The translations under genes were made by a program, and so were the position numbers. This document shows, piece after piece, positions 55,801 through 64,000 of a stretch of 64,000 nucleotides of DNA. Source of the stretch: Plecoglossus altivelis (lineage: Eukaryota; Chordata; Actinopteri; Osmeriformes; Plecoglossidae); NCBI GenBank assembly GCA_036571765.1, contig BROE01000016.1, forward strand, positions 17,680,802 through 17,744,801, read 5' to 3'. Under the pieces are notes generated by a model that did no database searches, had not been told where the DNA came from, and worked only from the letters and a program-made list of their open reading frames with translations. Every line of letters starts with the position of its first letter. Positions within the stretch are counted from its first letter, which is position 1.

Positions 55801-58396
55801 CTCTACCAGGGGCTGTGTGAGAGACCTGTCGCTCTACCAGGGGCTGTGTGAGACCTGTCGCTCTCCCAGGGGCTGTGTGAATGACCTGTCGCTCTACCAG
55901 GGGCTGTGAATGACCTGTCGCTCTCCCAGGGGCTGTGTGAATGACCTGTTGCTCTACCAGGGACTGTGTGAGTGACCTGTCGCTCTACTAGGGGCTGTGA
56001 AAGACCTGTCACTCTACCAGGGGCTGTGTGAAAGACCTGTCGCTCTACCAGGGGCTGTGTGAAAGACCTGTCACTCTACCAGGGGTTGTGTGAAAGACCT
56101 GTCGCTCTACCAGGGGCTGTGTGAAAGACCTGTCGCTCTACCAGGGGCTGTGTGAAAGACCTGTCGCTCTACCAGGGGCTGGGGCTGCCACACACTGAAG
56201 TGTTAAAGCGAAAAGGGCACAATTATCGCGTGGTTCGCTCACCGTTTACCCATATTTTCACGAAAGAGGCTAGAATTAAATCTAAATTTGAGCATAGACA
56301 GTGTTAGCCAAATTACAGTCCTGCTTCACCGAGCAATGTTTTTTCCCCATCGGTCTGACCAGAATATTTGGTTTTACCAGCACAGGAGGTCAGCCTGTAC
56401 TCTAAGTACTGGTCTTGTATTTTTGTTGGTGCGTCAGCATGCAGTTGTAACTCCGTGAAATGCTAAATTCTGCATCCTGATACAAATAGTGTTTTGTGTG
56501 TTTACCCCAAACTTCCCTCTAATCAATCAACAAGCTCTCCCTACTTGTTCACAACACAACATAACCTCCTGTTTTCTCCAAAAAAGCTTTGCCTTAAACC
56601 GCCAACATTGTTATGTCCATTTAAATGACACTTTCTTCACAAACGGACATGCAGTCGAAAGCACCATTTTACACAAGCTTGACAAGAAACTGTCACGATA
56701 GACGTTATCCGAGGTTAGGGGATGGCGTCTTCGCTGCCTCTGTGTAAACACGCCTCTCTGCTGCCCTCTTGTGTCTCTTCTAGGAAAGGCTCTTTCTTAC
56801 GTCAACAAGCACTACTACAGCGATGCTAACGGTAACCGTGGAGGGGCGCCCAACGTTGCCGTGGTTCTGGTGGACGGGTGGCCCACCGACAAGGTAGATG
56901 AGGCTTCCCGTCTAGCTAGAGAGTCTGGCATCAACATATTCTTCGTCACCATCGAGGGTCCTGACGAGAACGAGAAACATAATGTGGTGGAGGCGAACTT
57001 TGTAGACAAGGTAAGAAACGGACGATCACTATCGACTCGCTAGTTGTTTACGTTAGCTGGTTAGTCTGGCGTACGCTTTTCTGTTGTTGTGACAATAACT
57101 TTGACTCTCTTTACATGTAATTTTGTGTCGTCAAATTCCCCCAGGCTGTATGTCGGACCAACGGGTTCTACTCCTTGCCCGTGTCCAGCTGGTTCGCCCT
57201 GCGGAAGGCAGTGCAGCCCCTGGTGAAGCGGGTGTGTGACACGGACCGGCTGATGTGCAGTAAGACCTGCCTCAACGCTAACGACATCGCCTTTGTCATC
57301 GACGGTTCCAGCAGCGTGGGTACCGGAAACTTCCGCACGGTGCTGCAATTCGTGGCTAACGTCACACGGGAGTTTGAGATCTCCGACACGGACACGCGGG
57401 TCGGGGCCGTGCAGTACACTTACGAGCAGAGGTTGGAGTTCGCTTTCGGTCAGCACAACAACAAAGCGGATTTGCTGAACGCCATCAAGCGCATCAACTA
57501 CTGGAGCGGAGGAACCAGCACGGGCGCTGCTATCACTTACGCTGCCGACCAACTCTTCAGCAAGTCCAAACCCAACAAGCGCAAGATCATGATCGTCATC
57601 ACTGACGGGCGCTCATACGATGACGTCAGAGTGCCTGCACTTGCTGTCCATCGCCAAGGTGAGAGTTTAGTGTTTGAGTTCATTGTTAGGGTGAGAGGTC
57701 AGGGATAGGGTGAGAGGTCAGGGTTAGGGTAAAAGGTCAGGGTTAGAGGTCAGGGTTAGGGTGAGAGGTCAGGGTTAGGGTTAGGGTGAGAGGTCGGGGT
57801 TAGGGTTAGAGTTCATTGTTAGGGTTAGACTTCAGGAATAGGCTTAGAGGTCAGGGTGAGAGGTCAGGGATAGGCTTAAAGGTCAGGGTTAGGGTGTGAG
57901 GTCAGGGTGAGAGGTCAGGGTTAGAGGTCATGGTTAGGGTTAGAGGTCAGGGTTAGAGTCGTGGCCTAGATGGGTGGTCAGGGTGAATGTAAAAGAAAGT
58001 TGTCTCTGAAAGGACCTGCTGAGGTCCTGTTATCACACCGTAGGTAAACACTCTGGGTTTATTGACACAACAGCCCTCTCCTACTTCCTCACGTCTGTGT
58101 CGGGTCAGCTTCCTCTGTGTGTGTGTGTGTGTGTGTGTCATCGTGTGTGTTCAAACGCTGTGTTGCCAGGCGCGCCTGTGGCCTGCGTGTGACGACTGCT
58201 CTCTCCCCCTGACCCAGGTGTCATCGCGTACTCCATCGGTATCGCTTGGGCGGCCCACGACGAGCTGGAGTACATCGCCACCGACCCCGACAAGGAGCAC
58301 TCCTTCTTCGTGGACGAGTTCGACAGTCTCTACAAGTTCGTCCCTAAGATCATCCACAACATCTGCCAGGAGTTTAACTCCCAACCCCGAAACTGA
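41317..58396 (+). CDS. vit: vitrin, secreted LCCL / vWFA matrix protein (22 coding exons)
   Basis: Coding exons: 41317-41353 (exon begins at acceptor 41267), 41974-42024, 42463-42619, 43127-43260, 43792-43869, 44811-44969, 45962-46009, 46553-46585, 47513-47575, 48765-48941, 50856-50930, 51117-51215, 51725-51787, 52217-52267, 52940-53011, 53086-53136, 54051-54116, 54285-54432, 54582-54685, 56784-57010, 57145-57658, 58218-58396. Joined length is 861 codons plus TGA, all in phase. Order: signal peptide, LCCL domain, 345-residue linker, vWA1 with MIDAS DGSWS, vWA2 with MIDAS DGSSS and ITDGRSYDD, and C-terminus EFNSQPRN as in human vitrin. VWA/LCCL proteins of this type (vitrin, cochlin) are secreted and bind matrix components. 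SKPKK-like AGKPKKGEVYPS after LCCL separates vitrin from cochlin. The linker exons, especially 44811-44969 and 48765-48941, rest on phase and splice sites rather than homology. Confidence 0.9.
41376..41690. repeat. CA-rich microsatellite (vit intron 1)
   Basis: (CA)n with ACACTAACGCAC and CAAGCACAGACAAACACA units. Confidence 0.9.
41898..41950. repeat. GT microsatellite (vit intron 1)
   Basis: Uninterrupted (GT)n ending 23 bases before the exon 2 acceptor. Confidence 0.95.
42075..42428. repeat. minisatellite of TGTAGCATGTAGCCTG words (vit intron 2)
   Basis: Decamer-like words TGTAGCCTG, TAGCATG, TAGATTG and TACCC combined into higher-order units of about 60 bases (compare 42183-42240 with 42238-42300 and 42296-42355). 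Ends about 35 bases before the LCCL exon. Confidence 0.9.
42463..43260 (+). CDS. vit: vit LCCL domain exons 3-4
   Basis: Exon 3 (42463-42619) and exon 4 (43127-43260) join in phase 2 at CAC AG|T. Together they encode the whole LCCL domain, with cysteines in IECDV, KCPASC and SICNAA and the family signature VYGTGVFASISSICNAAIHSG. The end is SLSLPKWRESFTV. Length and cysteine pattern are those of a complete domain. Confidence 0.92.
42606..42872 (+). repeat. minisatellite made from the vit exon 3 donor
   Basis: The exon 3 end plus donor, CTGCTATTCACAG|GTGAGTCTCT, recurs six more times in intron 3 as near-copies (ATTCACAGGTAAGTCTCT, ATCCACAGGTGAGTCTCT and so on) at intervals of about 41-45 bases. 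Each copy keeps a good GTGAGT or GTAAGT donor. Confidence 0.92.
43900..44412. repeat. CACTCATCCCACAGCCCCCC minisatellite (vit intron 5)
   Basis: About 25 units of 18-20 bases with CTCTCATCCCTCAACCCCC variants. It starts about 30 bases after the exon 5 donor, and many units contain CCCACAG, an acceptor-like word. Confidence 0.93.
45560..45950. repeat. CT-rich tract before vit exon 7 acceptor
   Basis: Imperfect CTCTCTCTGTCTC units with C-rich interruptions leading into the CTGATCCAG acceptor at 45961. Opposite-strand Glu/Arg ORFs are artefacts. Confidence 0.85.
46800..46880. repeat. TC microsatellite (vit intron 8)
   Basis: (CT)n of about 55 bases. Confidence 0.9.
47576..47935. repeat. CCCTCCTCACCCCCTTCC repeat (vit intron 9), left of the gap
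   Basis: Pyrimidine-only sequence starting at the exon 9 donor. The same sequence resumes after the N run at 48325-48470. Confidence 0.9.
48047..48324. other. assembly gap (278 N)
   Basis: Run of N. About 110 bases before the gap (47930-48036) reappear after it (48464-48580) with only homopolymer-length differences, so the two contig ends probably overlap. Confidence 0.98.
48800..48931 (+). repeat. vit: Gly-Gln dipeptide repeat inside vit exon 10
   Basis: 22 tandem hexamers GGCCAG encode 20 Gly-Gln, one Gly-His and one Ser-Gln. The enclosing exon 48765-48941 has a clean acceptor (CTAACCAG) and donor (CCCCA|GTAAGTG) and is phase 1 at both ends, like its neighbours, so the repeat can be translated in frame. 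No such segment exists in mammalian vitrin as I remember it. Confidence 0.75.
49118..49484 (+). repeat. GAGGCT/GAGGCA hexamer minisatellite (vit intron 10)
   Basis: About 60 hexamers GAGGCT, GAGGCA, GAGGTC and GACGAT in higher-order blocks. The plus strand is open as a Glu-Ala-Val repeat to TAA at 49488-49490 (SSMM end). It could only be a terminal exon through a poor acceptor, so I treat it as a repeat. Confidence 0.85.
49491..50855 (+). other. vit intron 10, unique part
   Basis: About 1.4 kb of ordinary AT-balanced sequence. I see no exon, RNA gene or mobile element. Confidence 0.6.
52386..52880. repeat. 15-bp minisatellite GTGTCTCTAGGGGGC (vit intron 14)
   Basis: About 33 units; GGGGAC, GGGGGC and GGGAAC variants alternate in blocks. 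Because 15 is divisible by 3, all frames stay open, producing false ORFs on both strands. Confidence 0.95.
53440..53985. repeat. 24-bp minisatellite GCTCTACCCTGGGCTGGGAGTGTT (vit intron 16)
   Basis: About 22 units with TACCC/TGCCC and GGGAGTGTT/GAGAGTCGC variants. It ends about 65 bases before the exon 17 acceptor. The 336-residue ORF over it is an artefact of the multiple-of-3 period. Confidence 0.94.
54169..54300 (+). repeat. 43-bp repeat carrying three copies of the vit exon 18 acceptor
   Basis: GTGTGTGCAGATTGTAAAG occurs with its GCAG at 54195, 54238 and 54281. Only the last runs on into the vWA1 coding sequence (GTGGACATTGCC); the first two are followed by TTTTCACAGCACGGCC. Confidence 0.9.
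54285..54685 (+). CDS. vit: vit first vWA domain, exons 18-19
   Basis: Exon 18 (54285-54432) encodes NCKVDIAFLMDGSWSIGKRR and the first half of vWA1 with the metal-site DxSxS. Exon 19 (54582-54685) continues in phase 2 with GDEPVTEM and ends KGGLSNV in phase 1, matching human vitrin TQRGGLSNV. The next in-phase exon is 56784, not the broken copy at 55618. Confidence 0.9.
54686..55015. repeat. 31-bp minisatellite starting at the vit exon 19 donor
   Basis: Units GACCTGTCGCTCTACCAGGG + GCTGTGTGAAA begin with the donor itself (GTGAGTGACCTGTCG). The same array follows the duplicated exon at 55755-56185. Confidence 0.93.
55016..55706 (+). repeat. vit: duplicated block of vit intron 19 / exon 20, proximal copy
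   Basis: This block reads as identical to 56182-56872 (offset 1166) and contains intron sequence plus the first 89 bases of exon 20. It is flanked on both sides by the 31-bp minisatellite. After 55706 a stretch of about 50 bases of unrelated sequence precedes the second minisatellite array. Confidence 0.92.
55618..55706 (+). pseudogene. vit: truncated copy of vit exon 20
   Basis: Starts at an intact acceptor (CTTCTAG) and encodes GKALSYVNKHYYSD through VAVVLV, then breaks at GTGAGA, which happens to be a good donor. If spliced in before the true exon 20 it ends in phase 0 while the next exon begins in phase 1, so it would shift the frame. Probably skipped, or an assembly duplicate. Confidence 0.75.
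55755..56185. repeat. 31-bp minisatellite, second array
   Basis: Same unit as 54686-55015, about 14 copies, between the two duplicated blocks. Confidence 0.93.
57145..58396 (+). CDS. vit: vit second vWA domain, exons 21-22
   Basis: Exon 21 (57145-57658) encodes AVCRTNGFYSLPV, the inter-domain cysteines and nearly all of vWA2 (DGSSSVGTGNF, GGTSTGAAI, ITDGRSYDDVR). Exon 22 (58218-58396) encodes GVIAYSIGIAWAAHDELEY to EFNSQPRN then TGA. One N-glycosylation sequon, NVT, lies in vWA2. Confidence 0.93.
57659..57965. repeat. TTAGGG-containing minisatellite at vit exon 21 donor
   Basis: Units of GGTCAGGGTTAGGGTGAGA begin at the exon 21 donor (GTGAGAGTTTAG) and continue about 300 bases. Single TTAGGG words occur but not as a pure telomere array. 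Confidence 0.88.
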
Positions 58397-59609
58397 GCAG
58401 AGAAGAGTGGACTGACCTGGGAGAGAGGGGGAGGAGGGGGAGAGGTGGAGGGATGAGGGCGTTGAGGAGGGAGGGAGGGCATGGGGGTGAGGGAGACCTG
58501 TTGGAAACGCAGGGCTAGAGGTATTTTAACCATTCTTGAACACGGCTGTTTCAGGTTCAGCTCAGTAAACAGCATGCTTGTTGAATACACATTTATCCAG
58601 GCTAGGATTAGAACAATACTGTCTTCTGAAGGGAGGGGGGGGAGGGAGGGGGGGCTGTAACAAAGCACCGCACAGTACCACGTTGGCTGAATTTGTGTTA
58701 CCATGGTGACTAACTTCTGGTCTGATTGGATCTCCACCACCCGGGTCAGTTCTCTGCTGGTACAAACCGTCCGCGGGTCCTGAGCTTCTGAACATGAACG
58801 ATACACAAGTCATTTGTAAACGCAACATGTCATTGGACGTCATCGTTAGACAGGTTTTAAAGTGTGGGCTGACAGTGAAGGGTGGATTCATGTTGTGGAT
58901 CACAATGACCAACATGTCAGACTATACCAGCTCTCCCATGCTGTGACTCTCTCTGGGTCCTGTGTCTTAAGAACAGTCAGTGACATCAGTGACTGTGACA
59001 TTTAATCGTGCAACATGAATAACAGTAGAATGCCCCATGCGGACGTGGTGCTTGCAGAGAAACATAGACGAGAAGCTAAAAGCCAAGTATCTCCTCTTCT
59101 GGTGTAATGTAGCATAAGAAACAGAACATGGTGGAGTATTTAAGAGGGAGTTTTGATGTACGACTTCATACAGCTCTCTGTCCAATGTTCTGTGTTCTCT
59201 GATGGAACCAGAAAGCTTGTCAAGGGACGAAGGACTCAGAGTAGCTGTCATGTTCTAATCTTCCTGTCAAGGTGGACTTACAGTATTCAATCAGTTATGC
59301 ATGATAACAGGAAGCAGTGTGTGTATGTATTAGCCATAACAATCTAATCAACCACATTTTGGCACAAATTTGAAGTTAGGATTGAGGTTATTTGGGAGCA
59401 TGTTAGTTGCAATGTTTAGGTGGATGACGGAAAATTCTGGGTCAGTAACAAAGCTCAAAACATACTTTGTTAAACTACAGTGTGGTCACTTGTTCCCGTG
59501 GCAGATATTTGGTCTTGTTGAAAGTATTTATAATATTCTCCCTGTAATGTTTTTTTTTGTTTGTTTGTACATATGCATATTAAAAAAAGCCTTTTGCTTG
59601 TAATTTTTA

Positions 59610-59615
59610 AATAAA
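59610..59615 (+). promoter_or_regulatory. vit: vit polyadenylation signal
   Basis: AATAAA about 1.2 kb after the vit stop, with a second at 59646-59651. The surrounding 120 bases (59569-59690) are repeated in the downstream array with AATAAA at 60466, 61063 and 61661. Confidence 0.55.
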
Positions 59616-59859
59616 CCATTTGATCAATATTTTAATGCAATTTTTAATAAAATAATTACAAAAAAAATATTTGCACTGAATGTTATTTTCTTTTTGTCTC
59701 CATGGGGGTATTGAGAGAATTAAGAAAAACTGAAGACTAAAAGAAAGTTCGTTAACCTCTTTTTTATGTTGCCATAGTGATGAGTCGTTCGTGAACTGTT
59801 GTTGTGTCTGTCACGTGAAATCGAATCAAAACGTAGAACAGACGATCTGACGGGTTTGA

Positions 59860-60005
59860 GAAGATCAGACACAACTCGATACAAAAAACCCCAGACCAGG
59901 CCTCTATTTGAGACCGGCCTTTATTTTCCCAAACCTGTCGTCACACCAGGCGTTTAAAAGACACAGGCGTCTATTTGAGACTCGGCTATTATTTGAAGCT
60001 TTGCG
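59860..60005. repeat. CTATTTGAGACCGGCCTTTATT repeat fragment
   Basis: Short internal repeats (GCCTCTATTTGAGACCGGCC / GCGTCTATTTGAGACTCGGC) precede the 598-bp array. Looks like part of a fish transposon, family not identified. Confidence 0.4.
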
Positions 60006-62160
60006 GTAAGTGTATGAAATTCAGTCCCTCCAGAAAAACGCAGATTTTTTTATTTATTGTTGCGGGTAAAAATCCTTGATTATGCGGCAGGTTTTCTTAA
60101 AAAATTAGATGGAATATGCGGGGTATTTTTGCAATTTTAAGTGATGAAATAGCGGAAACTTGCAAAAACTGCGGTCTCATCATGGTTTCGCTGCGGGGTT
60201 TGCGGATGATGTTCACGTCGCGTAATTACGTCACTTCATAAGGTTCCCATGGCAATAGGGGGAAAATAATGGCGCTTTACTTGTGTGAAGTAAACGCAAC
60301 ATTTTTCAACTTTCTGCTAAAATATGACTTTTTTGGAACGAAAATACAGGGATTATGAAATCACGCTAGCACCGCATATTTTGCTTGCTGAAATTCTCCA
60401 TGTTAAGTTTTTTTTAATTTTTTTTTACATATGCATATTAAAAAAGCCTTTGCTTATAATTTTTTAATAAACCGTTAAATCAATATTTGAATACAATTTT
60501 TCATAAAATAATTACAAAAAAATATTTGCACTGAATGTTATTTATTTATTATGCCTGCTTTCATCGGGGCATATGCCGTCAGAAATTTGTCGTAATTACC
60601 GTTAAGTGTATTCAATTCAGTCCCTCCAAAAAAACGCGAAATTCTTTTTGTGATTGTTGCGGGTAAAAATCCTTGATTATGCGGCACGTTTTCTTAAAAA
60701 ATGCGATGGAATATGCGGGATATTTTTGCAATTTTATGCGATGAAATTGGGGAAACTTGCAAAAACTGCCGTCTCATCATGGTTTCGCTGCGGGGTTTGC
60801 GGATGATGTTCACGTCGCGTATTTACGTCACTTCATATGGTTCCCATGGCAATAGGGGGAAAATAATGGCGCTTTACTTGTGTGACGTAAACGCAACATT
60901 TTTCAACTTTCTGCTAAAATATGACTTTTTTGGAACGAAAATACAGGGATTATGAAATCACGCTAGTACCGCATATTTTGCTTGCTGAAATTCTCCATGT
61001 TAAGTTTTTTTTAATTTTTTTTTACATATGCATATTAAAAAAGCCTTTGCTTACAATTTTTTAATAAACCGTTAAATCAATATTTGAATACAATTTTTCA
61101 TAAAATAATTACAAAAAAATATTTGCACTGAATGTTATTTATTTATTATGCCTGCTTTCATCAGGGCATATGCCGTCAGAAATTTGTCGTAATTACCGTT
61201 AAGTGTATTCAATTCAGTCCCTCCAAAAAAAACGCGAAATTCTTTTTGTGATTGTTGCGGGTAAAAATCCTTGATTATGCGGCACGTTTTCTTAAAAAAT
61301 GCGATGGAATATGCGGGATATTTTTGCAATTTTATGCGATGAAATTGGGGAAACTTGCAAAAACTGCTGTCTCATTATGGTTTCGCTGCGGGGTTTGCAG
61401 ATGATGTTCACGTCGCGTAATTACGTCACTCCATATGGTTCCCATGGCAATAGGGGGAAAATAATGGCGCTTTACTTGTGTGACGTAAACGCAACATTTT
61501 TCAACTTTCTGCTAAAATATGACTTTTTTGGAACGAAAATACAGGGATTATGAAATCACGCTAGCACCGCGTATTTTGCTTGCTGAAATTCTCCCTACGT
61601 TTTTTAAAAAACATTGTTTTTACATATGCATATTAAAAAAGCTTTTGCTTATAATTTTTTAATAAACCGTTAAATCAATATTTGAATGCAATTTTTGTAT
61701 AAAATAATTACAAAAAAATATTTTCACTGAATGTTATTTATTTAGTATGCCTGCTTTCATCAAGGCATATACCGTCAGAAATTTGTCGTAATTACCGTAA
61801 GTGTATGAAGTTCAGTCCCTCCAGAAAAACGCAGATTTTTCTTGTGATTGTTGTGGGCAAAAATCCATGATTATGCGGCACGTTTTCTTAAAAAATTTGA
61901 TGGAATATGCGGGGTATTTTTGCAATTTTATGCGATGAAATTGTGGGAACTTGCAAAAACTGCGGTCTCATCATGGTTTCGCTGCGGGGTTTGCAGACGA
62001 TGTACACGTCGCGTAATTACGTCACTTCATATGGTTCCCATGGCAATAGGGGGAAAATAATGGCGCTTTACTTGTGTGAAGTAAACGCAACATTTTTCAA
62101 CTTTCTGCTTAGATATGACTTTTTTGGAACAAAAATACAGGGATTCTATTATTTAACACG
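60006..62160 (+). repeat. 598-bp tandem array, about 3.6 units
   Basis: Units begin near 60006, 60606, 61204 and 61801 with GTGTATTCAATTCAGTCCCT. Each holds TGCGGCACGTTTTCTTAAAA, ATTACGTCAC, CCCATGGCAATAGGGGG, and the vit-3'-end-like AT-rich segment. The fourth unit diverges at about 62145. 84-residue ORFs recur in register (60701, 61299, 61907) but are short, unknown and probably non-coding. Confidence 0.92.
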
Positions 62161-64000
62161 CCTAGGCTAAAATGGGGTTGACTTTGGGAAATGACAATGT
62201 CCATTGTTGACACTGATGTGGTATAATTTGCATTCTGCTTAAGTTAGAGATTAACCTTTTATATTTGAGTGTAATTATATATACCTAGAGAGAGAGTATA
62301 ATTTTGTTAATAAAGCGCTCTATATTCTATCATTGAATGCAAATGTTTTGTATTCATAAAATAATTACAAAAAAACCTACTTAGTCACGTGAGAGGATGT
62401 GTATTTAGAACTAACACTGCTTTTTCATCAAGGCATCATACCGGTTGCATGAATTTGTCGCTAATTTCACGCTCAAGTGTTGAGTGCAGAAGTTCATCCC
62501 ATACAGTAAATCGCAGTATTTGTCGTTGGGTGAATTGTTGTGGAACAATATTATATCCATGATACGGCAGGTAACCTATCTTAAAACATTTGATAAGGAA
62601 TGGGAGTAGGCGGGATATTTTAGCACAATGAATTTATGCAGCTGCAGAGAGTGATGTTGTATATTTAGCACTAAAAACTATCCAGTCTCATCATGGTTTC
62701 GGCTGCGGGGTTTTGCAGAATGATGTTCAGCGTCGCGTAATTACGTCAAACTTCATATGGGTTCCCCAATGGCAAGAACGAGAAAAGTGTATATAGAAAT
62801 GTTAATATGTGGCGAGCATTTACTTGTGTCAGTAGAGTAACACACCGATATACTAAGTTTTCTAAGGTTGTTATGTTTAAGCATCATATTGAGAGAGGAA
62901 ATACAGGGGATTATTGTATACATCACGATTAGCACTGCAATGATGTGAAAGAAGATTTGAGATTTGGCTGTGGCGAATAATCTTTGTCCATGTTAAGTTT
63001 TTTTTTTTTTTTTTTTTTTAGAGTATAAGCATATTAATCCTATAATGTCACTTGTAGGTTATATATTTCTTCTATAAAAATTGGTCCGGGTTAAATCAAT
63101 ATTTTGACACTAAAATCCTTGAAAGAGTTCAAATAAACATACAAACTTTATATAGAATAGAAGTCACTATAGACATCTCGACAAATGTTGATTTGTACTC
63201 TTAAGTATGCCCTCGCTAATGTCATTCAAGCGCATATTATTGGCCGGGTCAGAATGTGTCAAGTAATTACCGGTAAGTGTATTGGGACGTTATTCAGATT
63301 CTCTCATGCAAAAACGTCACGTATTATTTCTGTTGTGATTGGGATTTGGGAGTTAAGAAATGGCATGTGACTTAATGTTATAGGCCGTACGCTGCGCTAT
63401 TGTCATCTCCAATGTGTTTTTTTTACACACTGTGATTTATAATATCTTATGTTACTGGCATTATTGCGTAGTGTGTAAGTTGTAGTTTCTTGGGTGGGTC
63501 TGCATAATGTCCTACATAGTAGAAAATTTGAGATGGGAAAACGGAAGGATCTTCAAATTTTGGACACGATTTTTCAAGATCTGGTCATTTCCAGCGATGG
63601 CCTTTCGCGGGAATATATTAGCGAGAACCTGAATTGGTTTTTTAAAGTCGCGTCAAAATGTACACGACAACCATCATATGGTTCCTCGTATCATAGGCAA
63701 TAGGGGAAATAATGGCGGGCTGTTAGCTCTGTGTGAAATGCTCACACCCGCAAAAGATATAATTTAATATTCTATATAGAGTGGCCCGTCGACATTTTTA
63801 CAACTTTAAGCCTTGTCTTATGACTACGGGGAGGCCTTTGGGAAATGCTCAGGAATGACTTAATTTTTGGGAACGAAATACCGGGATTCTCTACTGAAAT
63901 CTATCGTCTAAGCGACTCGAGTGAGATATACTCTGTGCACTTGTCATCGAGAATTTCTACCCTCTCCTAAGTAAAAAAAAAAAAAAAATCTTTCATTTGC
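62161..64000 (+). repeat. degenerate continuation of the 598-bp array
   Basis: Landmarks of the unit recur at about 62475 (start), 62690-62780 (CTCATCATGGTTTCGGCTGC then ATTACGTCA), 63274 (start) and 63700 (CAATAGGGG), but with many small insertions that stretch the period. The pattern fits either old diverged copies or uncorrected long-read sequence. Confidence 0.7.

Noticed and set aside
57659..57965. Interstitial telomere (TTAGGG)n
   Set aside because: TTAGGG words are isolated within a longer GGTCAGGGTTAGGGTGAGA unit, so it is an ordinary minisatellite.

Overview
The window is vertebrate nuclear DNA, most probably from a teleost fish. Genes are split by GT-AG introns, microsatellites and minisatellites are very dense, and there is a palindromic fish-type hAT MITE and a tRNA-derived SINE tail. 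I cannot name the species. All gene models below were built by eye from codon phase, splice sites and remembered family sequences, not from transcripts.

Layout: (1) 452-512, minus strand: first coding exon of memo1. (2) 1731-5829, plus: spastin (spast), 16 coding exons, a 477-residue protein with MIT and AAA domains but no N-terminal membrane hairpin; head-to-head with memo1 over a 1.2 kb shared promoter interval. (3) 6.2-21.7 kb: intergenic, with no gene I can support; G-rich minisatellites, GT/GA tracts, hairpin repeats and one CTCF-like site. (4) 22229-31913, plus: an opsin of the OPN5/neuropsin-like group, six coding exons, with the retinal-binding Lys and NPxxY present. Its last exon is tandemly duplicated. 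(5) 32-41 kb: repeats, a SINE, a hAT MITE and a possible non-coding first exon of the next gene. (6) 41317-58396, plus: vitrin (vit), 22 coding exons, 861 codons plus stop, encoding signal peptide, LCCL domain, a long linker of symmetric phase-1 exons (one a Gly-Gln repeat) and two von Willebrand A domains. (7) 59.6-64 kb: tandem array of about 598 bp units that includes the end of the vit 3' UTR. memo1, SPAST and VIT are near neighbours on human 2p22 (from memory), so the order looks like conserved synteny with an opsin between.

The genes have unrelated jobs: a small cytoplasmic signalling/redox protein (memo1), microtubule severing (spast), a light-sensing GPCR, and a secreted matrix protein (vit). 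The striking local property is that many minisatellites sit exactly on, or contain copies of, exon-intron junctions. These include opsin exon 4 on both sides, vit exon 3 donor, vit exon 18 acceptor and vit exons 19 and 21 donors. Two terminal or domain exons are duplicated with identical introns. Some sequence quality problems are visible: a 278-base N gap flanked by near-identical sequence differing in homopolymers, and three patches (about 25.15-26.25, 33.3-34.2 and 62.2-64.0 kb) where clean repeats become scrambled by small indels.
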